Origin: Hellea sp.
GTDB taxonomy: Bacteria > Pseudomonadota > Alphaproteobacteria > Caulobacterales > Maricaulaceae
NCBI GenBank assembly: GCA_013002305.1
Contig: JABDKG010000087.1
Location: 124,001-188,000 of the forward strand
Direction: 5' to 3'
Length of the DNA: 64,000 bases
Position numbers and translations under genes: made by a program. Below are positions 19,746 through 29,358 of this stretch, piece by piece. The notes beneath the pieces were generated by a model. It worked only from the letters and a program-made list of their open reading frames with translations. It did not search any database and was not told the DNA's origin. Position 1 is the first letter of the stretch, and each line of letters opens with the position of its first letter.

Positions 19746-19761
19746 GTTCTATATATAGAAC
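19746..19761. promoter_or_regulatory. 16-bp perfect palindrome, candidate operator of the cys operon/XRE regulator
   Basis: GTTCTATATATAGAAC reads the same on both strands and lies midway in the short divergent region between cysG and the XRE-cupin gene. Its position between the two start codons (37 nt from cysG, 67 nt from the regulator) makes it a likely binding site of the adjacent dimeric HTH regulator, which is inference. Confidence 0.45.
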
Positions 19762-19828
19762 AATTGACCAATATACCAGACCCCTTGTCAAAAAATGGGT
19801 AAAAATTTTGTGAGACTTAAAATTAGAT

Positions 19829-20437
19829 ATGGCCCGTCAAAAAAGAACTCCCTGTCCTGAAACAGACGCCCTTGGTGAAAAGCTTGGCAAAACAGTTCAA
19901 AGACTAAGAACCGCCGGCAATTTGTCACTTGGCGACCTATCGGAAATGTCTGGTGTCGCCAAGTCAATGATTTCACAAATTGAGAAGAACGAATCCAATC
20001 CGACAATAGGAACGCTTTCAAGGCTTGGTCAGGCCCTGGGTATTAGCGTTGAAACCTTTTTGTCGGGCCCGAACGGTCAGCAAAATCTCGTCCAGCACGC
20101 CAGCGTTCAGGACATACCCGTTATCAAAAGCGAAGATGGATTGTGCGAACTAAAAATTGTCGGATGGATTGAGACCGTGCAATGGGTCCAGTGGTATGAG
20201 TTTAAAGCATCTTGCGGCGGTGTTCTCGAAAGCTCCCCGCACCCATGCGGTTCAATAGAAAATCTCAGTGTCTTATCTGGCGAAGCGCGTGTGACAGTGG
20301 GTGATCAGTCATGGACAGTTAAACAAGGCGAAACCCTGCGTTATAGGGCCGACCTTGAGCACAAAATCGAAAATGTCAGCGACGTGCTGCTTCAGGCGAC
20401 CATGGTAAACATTCTCGCGACAGCCCTAAAGGGCTAA
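19829..20437 (+). CDS. XRE-family HTH regulator with C-terminal cupin domain
   Basis: 202 residues. The N-terminal helix-turn-helix is about residues 12-70: LGKTVQRLRTAGNLSLGDLS, then GVAKSMISQIEKNESNP and TLSRLGQALG. The C-terminal half (about 110-200) is a cupin barrel with the ENLSVLSGEARVTVGD and VKQGETLRYRADLEH strands and can be expected to bind a small effector. It is divergent from cysG across a 120-nt region with a perfect palindrome, so it is a good candidate for the regulator of siroheme/sulfite assimilation and possibly of itself. Neither the effector nor the sign of regulation can be read from the sequence. Confidence 0.9.
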   Translation: MARQKRTPCPETDALGEKLGKTVQRLRTAGNLSLGDLSEMSGVAKSMISQIEKNESNPTIGTLSRLGQALGISVETFLSGPNGQQNLVQHASVQDIPVIKSEDGLCELKIVGWIETVQWVQWYEFKASCGGVLESSPHPCGSIENLSVLSGEARVTVGDQSWTVKQGETLRYRADLEHKIENVSDVLLQATMVNILATALKG

Positions 20438-20545
20438 GATTACTGTAAAATTACGTAAAAAATAACCATTCTTTCATTGGCCTTTGCGCAAGAGTTGTTT
20501 AGAACGCTCTGAATCGCGAAATTTTAATCTGCGCCGGGAAAAATA

Positions 20546-23500
20546 ATGTCCTTAAAAATCCGCCTAATGACCGCCAGCTTTCCTGTGCTGGCTTCAGTAT
20601 TATCGATGGCGTATGCCGCCCCTTCCATGGCTCAAGAAGCCTGCGAAGTTGTCGACGCGGAAGGCAATGTTACTGGCGGCCTCGACGGCACGTTGACATC
20701 GGGAATTTCGACATCAAATGCAGATGATGGCGCAGCCTGTAATATTTTGATCAATCCCACCGGCACAATTACGATAACCGAAGGAACCGGGATAACTGTC
20801 GATTCAAGTAATAATGTAGGCCACACTGGCGCCATTAACTCTCTCGATGTCGACAATGTTACGGGCATTGAGCTTCAAGGCGGCAATGCGGGCGAACTTA
20901 ATTTAGCGGGCGCTATAAACTTAACTGAATCGACCGAACCCGTTGATGAGGATGGCGACTTAACCGTCGACGGTCCTTTTGCGACAGGTTCAGGACGTAC
21001 AGGAATTTTGATTTCTGGATCTGCGCCGTTTGAGGGCACAGTCAACGCCTTGGCCGGCAGCTCTATAGAGATTGAAGGCAATGATAGTTATGGGTTCCGG
21101 TTGATGGAAACCTCAAGCTTTACGGGAGATATAAACCTGGGCGGAACGATTCGAGTAATTGGCGGCATAGGCTATGATGTTGACGGCAATCCTATAGGAC
21201 CGGCGTCTCGCGCTGTAATGCTTGAAGGATCTGTAACGGGTGACGTTAATCAAAATGGCAGTGTCGTTACCCAGGGTGAAGGCACAAGCGCAATCTATCA
21301 GTCGGGTGATATTACAGGCGGCATGACAAATGGCGGCTCAATATCGAATACTGGCTACCGATTTACCAGCCGAGGGACAGTTACAGCGGTACCGGACGCT
21401 ATTGATGAAACAGATATGCTTCAGGCTGGCGCTGCAATCCACATCGGCGGCAATCTGACACAAGGCCTTCATCTACAACGGGAATTTGTTACGACTACTG
21501 ATGCAGAGGGCGTCGAAACCACTGAGCAAATTGGCAATAGCCAAATCAATCAGTTTGGCAGTGCCGCAGCGATATTATTCGATGGCGACGGAACCACCAT
21601 CAACATTGGAATGATTGTCCCGATTACAAATACTGAGAGCCCCGAATTACAATTTGCCTTCGTCAATCAAGGCACAATCAGTTCAGACGCGATTTTTGAC
21701 GATCTCACGGCAACTACAATGGAAGTGCGTGATGCGATATTGGAAGGCGGCATCAGCAATTCCGGAGCAATGACTTCACAGACATATCGCGGCAGTGAAA
21801 ACGGCACCGAAACCACTGCCCTATCACGGGTAATTGTTCTCGGAAGCGGCGGGATGGCCGAACAAATTCAAAATTCCGGATTGATCCGTGCAATAGTAAG
21901 CGAAAACACAAACGAAATCTACGCAGATGTAAACAGACCATTATCGCCACAATCATTAATCGCGGTTGCTATCGACATTGAAGCCAATGCTTCACTCACG
22001 AACATAGTCAATTCCGGCGTAATTCAGGCCTCGCTGGTTGGACGTGAAGGCACGGCCATCGCCATTCGCGATGCTTCCGGTACTTTGACGACAATCGATA
22101 ATACGGGGACGATTTTGGCAGTCGGGACAACCTCCGACCCTCTGGGAAATCAAGGTTTGAATTTCACAACGATTGCGATTGATCTCTCGGCAAACACGTC
22201 GGGCGTTACTATCAATCAAACTTTAGGACCTGATGATGATCCGGAAGATGATATCACCCCGACCGAGCCCCAAATAGTTGGTAATATATTGCTCGGTGAC
22301 GGCAACGATGTCGTCAATTTAGAATCAGGGGGCGTTACTGGCGACCTTGATTTTGCTGGCGGCGACGATGTTTTGGCTTTATCAGGCGGAGCAAGTTATG
22401 AGGGCACACTCACCAACACGGGCGGCCTGATCATAACGGCGGTAGATGGCAGTAGCCTAACACAGACAACAGCAACTCCAATCGACGCGACAAGCGCCTC
22501 ATTTGATGCGACATCAGCGTTCAATCCTACAATTGACGGTCAGACAGGCGATGTCTCTACTCTCAATACGACGGGTGATATTTTCTTTGGTAACGGCGCT
22601 ACGATAGTGCCAATTCTGACCAATGTTATCGACCCCACAAATAATTCTTTCACACTTTTATATGCGGGCGGCGCGCTAACGCTCGAAGGAACTGTTAATT
22701 CATTGGTCTCGTTTGAGTCGCCCTTTATGTATGAAACCAATTTTGCGCTAGATCCAAATAATGCTAACGCGTTGTTGATTACACTGGATCTACGCTCCGC
22801 AGAGGCCATGGGGCTTGACGGGGCGCAATCTGCGGCATTTGGGACCACATTTGACGCTTTGATCGCCAATCCGACATTAGCTCAGGCTTTTGTCAATATC
22901 ACGGATGGCGATGAATTTAGAGGATCCCTCAATCAGCTTCTCCCTGAATTTGCAGCTGCGGCGCGGCATTTCGTTGTCGCCAATGTCGACGGTGCTGTTG
23001 GCGCAGTTGGGTCCCATCTTGATAATGCAAGACAGTCCCAAGACCAAGGCGGCGGAGCTTGGGTCCAAGAATTTACTTATTTCGCGGACCGTGACCTTGC
23101 AGGATTATCTGAACAATATCGCGGCTTTGGGTTTGGATTTACCGGCGGTCTCGACACGTCGTTTGGACCGTTCCACACGGCTGGCGTGAACTTTGGCTTC
23201 GCATCGACAGAGATCGAGGATGTACTTGGCATTGATGAACCGCTTGACGTCATGACGTTCCAAGGTGGTCTATATGGCGGGTTTGAAGCTGGTGATTTCA
23301 GCCTCGATATCTATGGCGGCGGCGGATTTAACGAATTTGATCAGAATAGATTGGTTGAAATTGGTAATTTTTCTGATTCTGCGCAAGGCAGCTGGTCAGG
23401 CACTCATGTCAACGCTTCTCTCCGGGGCGGATATGATTTGGCTTTGAGCAAAAAATTATGGGCACGTCCGTCTTTTTCAATCGATTATTTGCGGATGTCG

Positions 23501-23887
23501 GAAAATGCCTACACTGAAACCGGCACTGCTGGAACTTCAGCCATCGCACTGGATGTCGATGGACGAACTTCAGAATTGGCCGGTGCAACAGCAATGCTGA
23601 ATATAGGCGCAAACTTCGAAGGCAAACGCACATGGATCAGGCCTTCAATTCGGGCTGGTTATCGCTCTGAATTTATCAATGACGGCGTTGTGACGTCCTA
23701 TGGGTTCGCAGGGTTACCGTCTCGCTCTACCATTATCTCCGAAGCTTTCCCTGAACAGGGTTTCTTGCTCGGATTTAGCGTCGCGGCAGGCAGTGGATAT
23801 TCTTCATTCGGATTTGATTTTGACTCAGATATCCGCGATGGGTTTGTTCGTCACACCGGCCGGTTCGTTCTTCGGATGATCTTCTAG
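20546..23887 (+). CDS. autotransporter (type V secreted) outer-membrane protein
   Basis: 1113 residues. A signal peptide (about 1-29, ending PSMAQ|EA) is followed by a long passenger of short beta-repeat sequences of the form N-x-G-x-I and GDINLGG, typical of a beta-helix; around residue 585 it also has GDGNDVVNLESGG and GGDDVLALSGG, resembling calcium-binding RTX turns. From about residue 840 (GGGAWVQEFTYFADRD) to the end is an autotransporter beta-barrel with alternating aromatic strands and a C-terminal phenylalanine (FVLRMIF), the outer-membrane insertion signal. Function (adhesion, surface structure) is unknown. It stands alone between the cys regulator and parE; no terminator is obvious after it. 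Confidence 0.9.
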   Translation: MSLKIRLMTASFPVLASVLSMAYAAPSMAQEACEVVDAEGNVTGGLDGTLTSGISTSNADDGAACNILINPTGTITITEGTGITVDSSNNVGHTGAINSLDVDNVTGIELQGGNAGELNLAGAINLTESTEPVDEDGDLTVDGPFATGSGRTGILISGSAPFEGTVNALAGSSIEIEGNDSYGFRLMETSSFTGDINLGGTIRVIGGIGYDVDGNPIGPASRAVMLEGSVTGDVNQNGSVVTQGEGTSAIYQSGDITGGMTNGGSISNTGYRFTSRGTVTAVPDAIDETDMLQAGAAIHIGGNLTQGLHLQREFVTTTDAEGVETTEQIGNSQINQFGSAAAILFDGDGTTINIGMIVPITNTESPELQFAFVNQGTISSDAIFDDLTATTMEVRDAILEGGISNSGAMTSQTYRGSENGTETTALSRVIVLGSGGMAEQIQNSGLIRAIVSENTNEIYADVNRPLSPQSLIAVAIDIEANASLTNIVNSGVIQASLVGREGTAIAIRDASGTLTTIDNTGTILAVGTTSDPLGNQGLNFTTIAIDLSANTSGVTINQTLGPDDDPEDDITPTEPQIVGNILLGDGNDVVNLESGGVTGDLDFAGGDDVLALSGGASYEGTLTNTGGLIITAVDGSSLTQTTATPIDATSASFDATSAFNPTIDGQTGDVSTLNTTGDIFFGNGATIVPILTNVIDPTNNSFTLLYAGGALTLEGTVNSLVSFESPFMYETNFALDPNNANALLITLDLRSAEAMGLDGAQSAAFGTTFDALIANPTLAQAFVNITDGDEFRGSLNQLLPEFAAAARHFVVANVDGAVGAVGSHLDNARQSQDQGGGAWVQEFTYFADRDLAGLSEQYRGFGFGFTGGLDTSFGPFHTAGVNFGFASTEIEDVLGIDEPLDVMTFQGGLYGGFEAGDFSLDIYGGGGFNEFDQNRLVEIGNFSDSAQGSWSGTHVNASLRGGYDLALSKKLWARPSFSIDYLRMSENAYTETGTAGTSAIALDVDGRTSELAGATAMLNIGANFEGKRTWIRPSIRAGYRSEFINDGVVTSYGFAGLPSRSTIISEAFPEQGFLLGFSVAAGSGYSSFGFDFDSDIRDGFVRHTGRFVLRMIF

Positions 23888-23995
23888 AATTCCTCGCAAA
23901 TTGTCCGCTTCATCCTTGCAAGGCGCGGTAAAACTTTCATAGTGAACAAAACGCGAAACTGACTCGACAGAGGACAGAGGGAATTTGGATTCACG

Positions 23996-25987
23996 ATGGC
24001 TGCATCAAAGAAAAAAGATCTACTTGCTTCAATGAGTAACGACAATTATTCCGCCAAAGATATCGAGGTTTTAGAGGGCCTGGAACCCGTCCGGATGCGA
24101 CCGGGCATGTATATTGGCGGCACAGATGATCGCGCTTTGCACCATTTATTTGCCGAAGTCATTGACAATTCGATGGACGAAGCTGTTGCCGGTCATGCCA
24201 GCAGGATTGAAGTTGAGCTTCATGCCGACGGGTTTTTGTCAGTTGCGGATAATGGCCGAGGCATTCCAGTAGATCCCCATCCAAAATATAAAGATAAGTC
24301 AGCCCTGGAAGTAATAATGACCACGCTCCATGCGGGCGGAAAATTTTCCAGTGATGCCTATGAAACATCTGGTGGACTTCACGGCGTTGGCGTCTCAGTT
24401 GTCAATGCCTTGTCGGACGCGCTTGAAGTTGAAGTTGCACGCAATAAGCAATTGTTTCGTATGAAGTTTTCCCAAGGTAAACCGATTGGAAAATTGGAAG
24501 AATTGGGCCCTATCAACAACAGACGCGGCACCAAAGTGCGCTTTCACCCTGACCCTGAAATATTCGGCGCAAAAGCCCATTTTAAGGCTGCTCGGCTATT
24601 TCGAATGACGCGCGCAAAGGCTTACCTGCAGCCCGGCGTCGAAATTCGCTGGAAATGCCCCAAAGAGTTGGTTGCTGAGCTTGACGCTGTACCTGATGAA
24701 TCGGTTTTTCATTTTCCTAACGGCCTTGCCGATTACTTGAAGGAAATTATCGGCAATAAGACAACAGTTACCCCAGAAATATTCGCCGGTCGCAGTAAAA
24801 AAGATGCCGGTCACGGGCGCGTTGAATGGGCGATAACATGGTCGCCTGAAGGATATGGTGAAGCTGACACCTTTGTCCGTTCCTATTGCAATACAATACC
24901 GACGGCCGGCGGCGGAACCCACGAACAGGGCCTCCGGGCTGCCATTACAAAAGGGTTGCGGGCATATGCCGATATTTCAGGCATGGGCAAGAAAGTGGCC
25001 CATGTGAAATCTGATGACGTCATGAACGGAGCCGGCGCCCTCGTTTCGATCTTTATTGGCAGTCCAGAATTCCAAGGTCAAACCAAGGATCGATTATCGA
25101 ATACAGAAGCCGCCCGAATTGTTGAAAGCGCTGTTCGCGATCCATTTGATCACTGGCTTGCCTCATCGCCCAAAGACGCGACGAAGCTGCTGGAATGGGT
25201 TATTGAAAAAGCCAATGAGAGAGTGCGTCGCCGCAAACAGCGGGACATTAACCGCAAATCCGCCACCAAACGGTTACGCCTTCCAGGAAAGCTAGCCGAT
25301 TGTTCGCGCAAAGACTCAACCGATACAGAGCTCTTTATTGTCGAGGGCGACAGTGCGGGCGGATCAGCCAAACAAGCCCGCAACCGGATCACGCAGGCCA
25401 TATTGCCGCTGAGAGGGAAAATCCTCAACGTCGAAAGCGCAAGCATGGACAAGATTTCCAAAAATGCGGAGATTAATGATCTAATGACGGCTATGGGCGT
25501 CGGTCTTGGGAAAAAATTTGATGTTGAAGACCTGCGCTATGAACGGGTGGTGATAATGACCGATGCTGACGTCGATGGGGCTCATATTGCCGCATTGTTG
25601 ATCACATTTTTCTATCGATACATGCCCGGTCTGATTGAACAGGGCCGTCTGTTTATGGCTATGCCGCCGCTTTATAAAATTACACAGGGCGCCAAGACAG
25701 AATATGCCATAGATGATGACCACAAGGATCAGTTGATCGAGACGGTATTTACGGGCCGCGGTAAGATCGACATTGGACGCTTTAAAGGCCTAGGTGAGAT
25801 GATGGCGTCCCAGCTTAAAGACACGACTATGAACCCCAAAACCCGGAAAATGATCCAAATAACAATCGATGATGAAAACCTTCCAACAACAGAAGCCCTC
25901 GTTGAAACATTGATGGGAAAACGTGCAGATCTTCGATATCAATTCATTCAAGACCATGCCCAGTTTGTGAATGACCTGGATATTTGA
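23996..25987 (+). CDS. parE: DNA topoisomerase IV subunit B
   Basis: ATPase subunit of topoisomerase IV. The GHKL ATP site shows RMRPGMYIGGTDDRALHHLF, EVIDNSMDEA, DNGRGIPVD and GGLHGVGVSVVNALS; the TOPRIM domain has EGDSAGGSAKQARNR and MTDADVDGAHI; the end has GRGKIDIGRFKGLGEM. 663 residues without the GyrB-specific insertion, so ParE rather than GyrB, and consistent with parC in the same window. A purine-rich AGAGGGAA lies about 17 nt before the ATG. The stop overlaps the NUDIX gene. Confidence 0.95.
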   Translation: MAASKKKDLLASMSNDNYSAKDIEVLEGLEPVRMRPGMYIGGTDDRALHHLFAEVIDNSMDEAVAGHASRIEVELHADGFLSVADNGRGIPVDPHPKYKDKSALEVIMTTLHAGGKFSSDAYETSGGLHGVGVSVVNALSDALEVEVARNKQLFRMKFSQGKPIGKLEELGPINNRRGTKVRFHPDPEIFGAKAHFKAARLFRMTRAKAYLQPGVEIRWKCPKELVAELDAVPDESVFHFPNGLADYLKEIIGNKTTVTPEIFAGRSKKDAGHGRVEWAITWSPEGYGEADTFVRSYCNTIPTAGGGTHEQGLRAAITKGLRAYADISGMGKKVAHVKSDDVMNGAGALVSIFIGSPEFQGQTKDRLSNTEAARIVESAVRDPFDHWLASSPKDATKLLEWVIEKANERVRRRKQRDINRKSATKRLRLPGKLADCSRKDSTDTELFIVEGDSAGGSAKQARNRITQAILPLRGKILNVESASMDKISKNAEINDLMTAMGVGLGKKFDVEDLRYERVVIMTDADVDGAHIAALLITFFYRYMPGLIEQGRLFMAMPPLYKITQGAKTEYAIDDDHKDQLIETVFTGRGKIDIGRFKGLGEMMASQLKDTTMNPKTRKMIQITIDDENLPTTEALVETLMGKRADLRYQFIQDHAQFVNDLDI

Positions 25988-26685
25988 CCCCGGATTTTCT
26001 CAAAGCCACGGATCAGCCTAGTCCGTTAATTCCAGCGGCGACCATTTTATTGTTGCGCGATCACGACGATGAGCTTGAAGTATTGATGGTTAGACGAAAC
26101 CGTGCACTTAAAGCGTTTGGCGGCGCTTGGGTGTTTCCCGGTGGCCGAGTCGATGTCAGTGACGGGCCAGACCTCAATCCTATAGACCGCGCGAGAGCCG
26201 CTGCTATTCGCGAAACGCGGGAAGAAACCAATCTCGATATCTCCGCCTCTAAAATGGAAGTACTATCAAACTGGATCCCGCCTAAAGCAGAAATTCGCAG
26301 GTTCTCAACCTGGTTTTTTGTGACACCGGCACCCGATCATCAAGTCACGATAGATGACGGGGAAATCCATGAATTTCAATGGGTGAAGCCACGAGACATT
26401 TTAGCTCAAACTCCAGATCCACAATTTTTGGTTATGCCGCCGACTTATATTTCCCTGCATCGCCTTTCAAATTTCCGAGACACGGATATTGCAATGGATA
26501 TCATCGGAAAAACCGAGAACGAACAGTTTACAACAAAATTTAGAAAAACGGACGATGGATTTGTAACTCTGTGGGAGGGGGACGCCGCTTATGAGAATTT
26601 AGATTTCGAAGCCCCCGGTCCTCGCCGTCGTCTCTATGCCGGCAAACGCTGGAAATATGAATCCGATTTTATTCCAGACATTTAG
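25984..26685 (+). CDS. NUDIX hydrolase
   Basis: 233 residues. The Nudix box is visible, with an insertion, from VFPGGRVDVSD to AAAIRETREETNLDI (REx2EE core). Nudix enzymes hydrolyse nucleoside diphosphates linked to another moiety; the C-terminal part (FQWVKPRDIL, FLVMPPTYISLHRL) resembles the CoA-pyrophosphatase/NUDT19-like subgroup, but the substrate cannot be fixed from sequence. The start must be the TTG at 25984, overlapping the parE stop by 4 nt (ATTTGA), because the first internal ATG is inside the fold. It converges on zapE with a 4-nt overlap. Confidence 0.85.
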   Translation: MTPDFLKATDQPSPLIPAATILLLRDHDDELEVLMVRRNRALKAFGGAWVFPGGRVDVSDGPDLNPIDRARAAAIRETREETNLDISASKMEVLSNWIPPKAEIRRFSTWFFVTPAPDHQVTIDDGEIHEFQWVKPRDILAQTPDPQFLVMPPTYISLHRLSNFRDTDIAMDIIGKTENEQFTTKFRKTDDGFVTLWEGDAAYENLDFEAPGPRRRLYAGKRWKYESDFIPDI

Positions 26686-27812
26686 GTCTGCACTCCAAAA
26701 TTTCGACGCGCCCCTAAATAATCTTCACTTCGCATCTCCATGAGACGGCTGACAGTCCGTTCAAACTCAAATGACCCATCCCCGGCCGGATATAGATTGG
26801 CGGGCTCAACGGCAGCGCTCATAACAAGTTTAGTGCGGGTTTCGTAAAGCGCGTCAATCAATGTCACGAAACGCTTGGCTTCATTGCGCATATCTTCACC
26901 CATTTGCGGGACATTCTCGAGGATTAGGGTTTGATAGCTATGTGCAAGTTTTAGATAGTCGGCAGCTCCAAGCGGCCGTCCGCATAGGCGGTCAAAAGTT
27001 GTTCTTGCGACACCTGCTGCAGTATTTTCGATTTTGAGTTCACGGCCTTGCACTTTTAGGGTCATCGGCCGGGCAATCGCGGCACCCGTCATCCGGTTCC
27101 ATGCGGCCTCAATGGCAATCTCAGACCCCTCACCCAACGGTGTATAATAAACCGGTGCCGCGGTTAGTTGCCGTAAACGATGATCTATTTCTCCCTCGAA
27201 CTCATGTATAATTAAGTGATCTTCCATTAGGTCAATGAAAGGTTCAAATAACGCCCGATTTAATCCATTTTTGTAGAGGCCTTCAGTCGGGCGATTTGAC
27301 GTTGCGACAACGACAACGCCATTATCCCAAAGCGCCGCAAATAGGCGAGATAAAATCATTGCGTCGGCTATGTCGGTGACATGAAATTCGTCGAAACACA
27401 AAACCATTGCATCACGCGCGATTGATTTCGCAACCGGCGCAATTGGATCATCACCAGCCCCTCTAACATAATTTTCCGATTTCTTACGGCCTCTTGAGGA
27501 AAGCTTCCGCCAATTCGTGATACGATCATGTACATCAAGCATGAATGCATGGAAATGGACACGTGCCTTTCGCGGCTCATCGAGTTCGTCAAAAAACCAA
27601 TCCATCAACATAGATTTACCGCGTCCAACGCCGCCCCACAGATATAACCCTTTCGGTGTTCGCTTCTTCTTCCAAAAGAACTTGTTCGAGCTGTTAACCT
27701 GTTGGAGGCGATGCAAAAGGTCATCAAGTGCCTTTGCGGCACAAATCTGTGCCTCATCGTGAATAAGCTCACCGTTTGAAATTCGTTGCTTGAGCTGAGC
27801 AAGCACGCTCAT
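26682..27812 (-). CDS. zapE: cell division ATPase ZapE (AFG1-like)
   Basis: 376 residues. Walker A is YLWGGVGRGKSMLMDWFFD, Walker B CFDEFHVTDIADAMIL, and the family signature VVVVATSNRPTEGLYKNGLNR follows. ZapE is an AAA+-like ATPase that associates with the division ring in gammaproteobacteria; the mitochondrial counterpart AFG1/LACE1 acts in membrane protein turnover. The length is typical. The start ATG is one base downstream of the stop of a possible 34-codon membrane-peptide gene on the same strand. Confidence 0.93.
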   Translation of the reverse strand: MSVLAQLKQRISNGELIHDEAQICAAKALDDLLHRLQQVNSSNKFFWKKKRTPKGLYLWGGVGRGKSMLMDWFFDELDEPRKARVHFHAFMLDVHDRITNWRKLSSRGRKKSENYVRGAGDDPIAPVAKSIARDAMVLCFDEFHVTDIADAMILSRLFAALWDNGVVVVATSNRPTEGLYKNGLNRALFEPFIDLMEDHLIIHEFEGEIDHRLRQLTAAPVYYTPLGEGSEIAIEAAWNRMTGAAIARPMTLKVQGRELKIENTAAGVARTTFDRLCGRPLGAADYLKLAHSYQTLILENVPQMGEDMRNEAKRFVTLIDALYETRTKLVMSAAVEPANLYPAGDGSFEFERTVSRLMEMRSEDYLGARRNFGVQT

Positions 27813-27813
27813 T

Positions 27814-27918
27814 TCATGACGCTCCCAATTTGATTCGAATTATCGCTGCTCCTAACAGCCCAAAAGACAAAATGGTCAGAAAAATCAGAAGCGATTTGTT
27901 TCGAATAGGCGTTTTCAT
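27814..27918 (-). CDS. possible 34-aa single-span membrane peptide upstream of zapE
   Basis: Minus-strand ATG at 27918 gives MKTPIRNKS, a hydrophobic run LLIFLTILSFGLLGAAII, then RIKLGAS and TGA: a basic N-terminus and one predicted membrane span, as in many small membrane proteins. Its stop is separated from the zapE ATG by one base, the spacing of a co-translated pair, and AGGG lies about 10 nt upstream of its ATG. No family is recognised. It is too short to be certain; conservation in relatives would settle it. Confidence 0.45.
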   Translation of the reverse strand: MKTPIRNKSLLIFLTILSFGLLGAAIIRIKLGAS

Positions 27919-28064
27919 ACAGCAATGCCCTATCATTCGCACCTGAATCGTCAAGTATCTGGGCTTTTATTCCAATCAGTAAGCGTATATGTTACCCCCG
28001 CAAATCGTTAAAAATACGGGATACCCGATCTGGGGTCGGATCCGAGTATAAGATTAAGCAGGGG

Positions 28065-28082
28065 GGCTTCTCTGGGGGAGCC
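28065..28082 (+). other. hairpin in the leader of the channel gene
   Basis: GGCTTC/GGAGCC (one G-U pair) with a 6-nt loop, 29 nt before the start of the channel gene. The rest of the 192 bases between the small peptide gene and this start shows only AT-rich promoter-like sequence and the G-rich run next to the hairpin. A role is not evident. Confidence 0.2.
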
Positions 28083-28110
28083 TTGTGAAATATTTTAGGA
28101 GGTTCCATCA

Positions 28111-29307
28111 ATGGACGGATTTATCAAACAAATTGAGGATATGTTGCCGGATTGGGCTGCCGATCCTGTCATGGCTTTAGGCATTTTAGTCGCAGGTTGG
28201 CTGATTGCTACTTTGGTTCGCGGCGTGGTTGCAGGGGCAATTAACCGAACGGGAATTGGCAAAAAAGCCAAAACGACCGGCGGTAATATTGGGAAGTCGA
28301 TCGGTAAAGCGTTGTTTTGGATCATCATACTACTCGCTTTATTAATGGCATTGGGTCGCTTCGAAGCGCTTTCTGGTCCAGATGGTCCATTAAGTTCATT
28401 AAACGGCATGATGGAAGGCATATTGGGCTATGGCGGACAAGTCATTGCTGCCATCTTGATCATGGGTATCGGTTCAATATTTGCAAAAGTCGGCAAAGAA
28501 GCAACTGAAAGCTCACTTGAAGCCGTGCAAGCTGATTCCATCGTGACAAAAATGGGACTGCGAGCAGAATCGTCAACGAGTAGCCTTCCAAAAACCGCCG
28601 GCGGCCTTGTCTTCGGAATTTTATTGTTTCTCTTCTTAGCGTCGGCTGTGAAAGTGTTGGAAATCCCGGCACTTGGTGACATCATTGACACTATCATCAA
28701 GTATCTTCCAAATGTTCTGATTGCGATGGTAATATTAGGATTGTCGGTTTGGATAGGCAAATTTGTCTCAAACTTAATTGGCGATACGCTCCCAACGCTC
28801 GGTGTGGATGACTCCATCAAAGCGATCAGCAGCCTGGACGGCGAGTCTTCGTCTACTGTCGTGCCATCTAAGATCATTGGATCAATTGTTTTTGCTGCGA
28901 TTGTTTTGTTCGGCGCCATTGGTGCAACCGAAGCCATTGGCATCCAGCAATGGAGTGACATTGCTTATAAGATCCTCGAGATTGTTGGACAGGTTTCTTT
29001 CGGTGCAGTGATCATCATTATCGGGCTATTTATCGCCAACTTCGTTTCGAAGATCGTTGCGCAAACATCAGGTGATCTCGCCGGCAAGATATTTAAGTAT
29101 GCCGCGATCATTCTGATCACTTTCATTGGCCTAGATCAGATGGAATTGGGCAATGAAATTGTCAATACAGCCTTTAGTCATTCACTTTCTGCCGCAGCTG
29201 TGGCCGCTGGCGTAGGTGGTGCGCTAGCCTTTGGTCTTGGCGGACGGGAATGGGCAGCTAAGAAGCTAAATGCTTGGTGGCCAAATTCGACGACTCGCAA
29301 AAAGTAA
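28111..29307 (+). CDS. mechanosensitive-channel-like membrane protein (TM-helix repeat, CmpX type)
   Basis: 398 residues with repeated blocks of one long hydrophobic helix plus a glycine-rich linker, at about 22-43, 67-88, 109-130, 168-190, 205-230, 250-275, 295-320 and 335-352. The N-terminal block (LGILVAGWLIATLVRGVVAG) matches the conserved TM-helix repeat found in MscS-related CmpX-like proteins. The classic MscS beta domain is not evident, so channel gating is inferred from family resemblance only. AGGAGG 8-9 nt before the ATG is a strong ribosome binding site. A terminator follows 23 nt after the stop. Confidence 0.8.
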   Translation: MDGFIKQIEDMLPDWAADPVMALGILVAGWLIATLVRGVVAGAINRTGIGKKAKTTGGNIGKSIGKALFWIIILLALLMALGRFEALSGPDGPLSSLNGMMEGILGYGGQVIAAILIMGIGSIFAKVGKEATESSLEAVQADSIVTKMGLRAESSTSSLPKTAGGLVFGILLFLFLASAVKVLEIPALGDIIDTIIKYLPNVLIAMVILGLSVWIGKFVSNLIGDTLPTLGVDDSIKAISSLDGESSSTVVPSKIIGSIVFAAIVLFGAIGATEAIGIQQWSDIAYKILEIVGQVSFGAVIIIIGLFIANFVSKIVAQTSGDLAGKIFKYAAIILITFIGLDQMELGNEIVNTAFSHSLSAAAVAAGVGGALAFGLGGREWAAKKLNAWWPNSTTRKK

Positions 29308-29330
29308 TTCCTGGCTAAATGCAATTCTGA

Positions 29331-29358
29331 AAGCCGCCTCGTTGGGCGGCTTTTTTTT
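29331..29358 (+). terminator. Rho-independent terminator after the channel gene
   Basis: AAGCCGCC-tcgttg-GGCGGCTT, an 8-bp GC-rich stem with a T8 tract on the plus strand, 23 nt after the stop codon. It also overlaps the end of the convergent arsC gene by two bases. Confidence 0.9.

Noticed and set aside
20498..20510. Second half-site like TTTAGAAC before the autotransporter as a binding site of the XRE regulator
   Set aside because: Only one half matches the palindrome near cysG; too weak to call.
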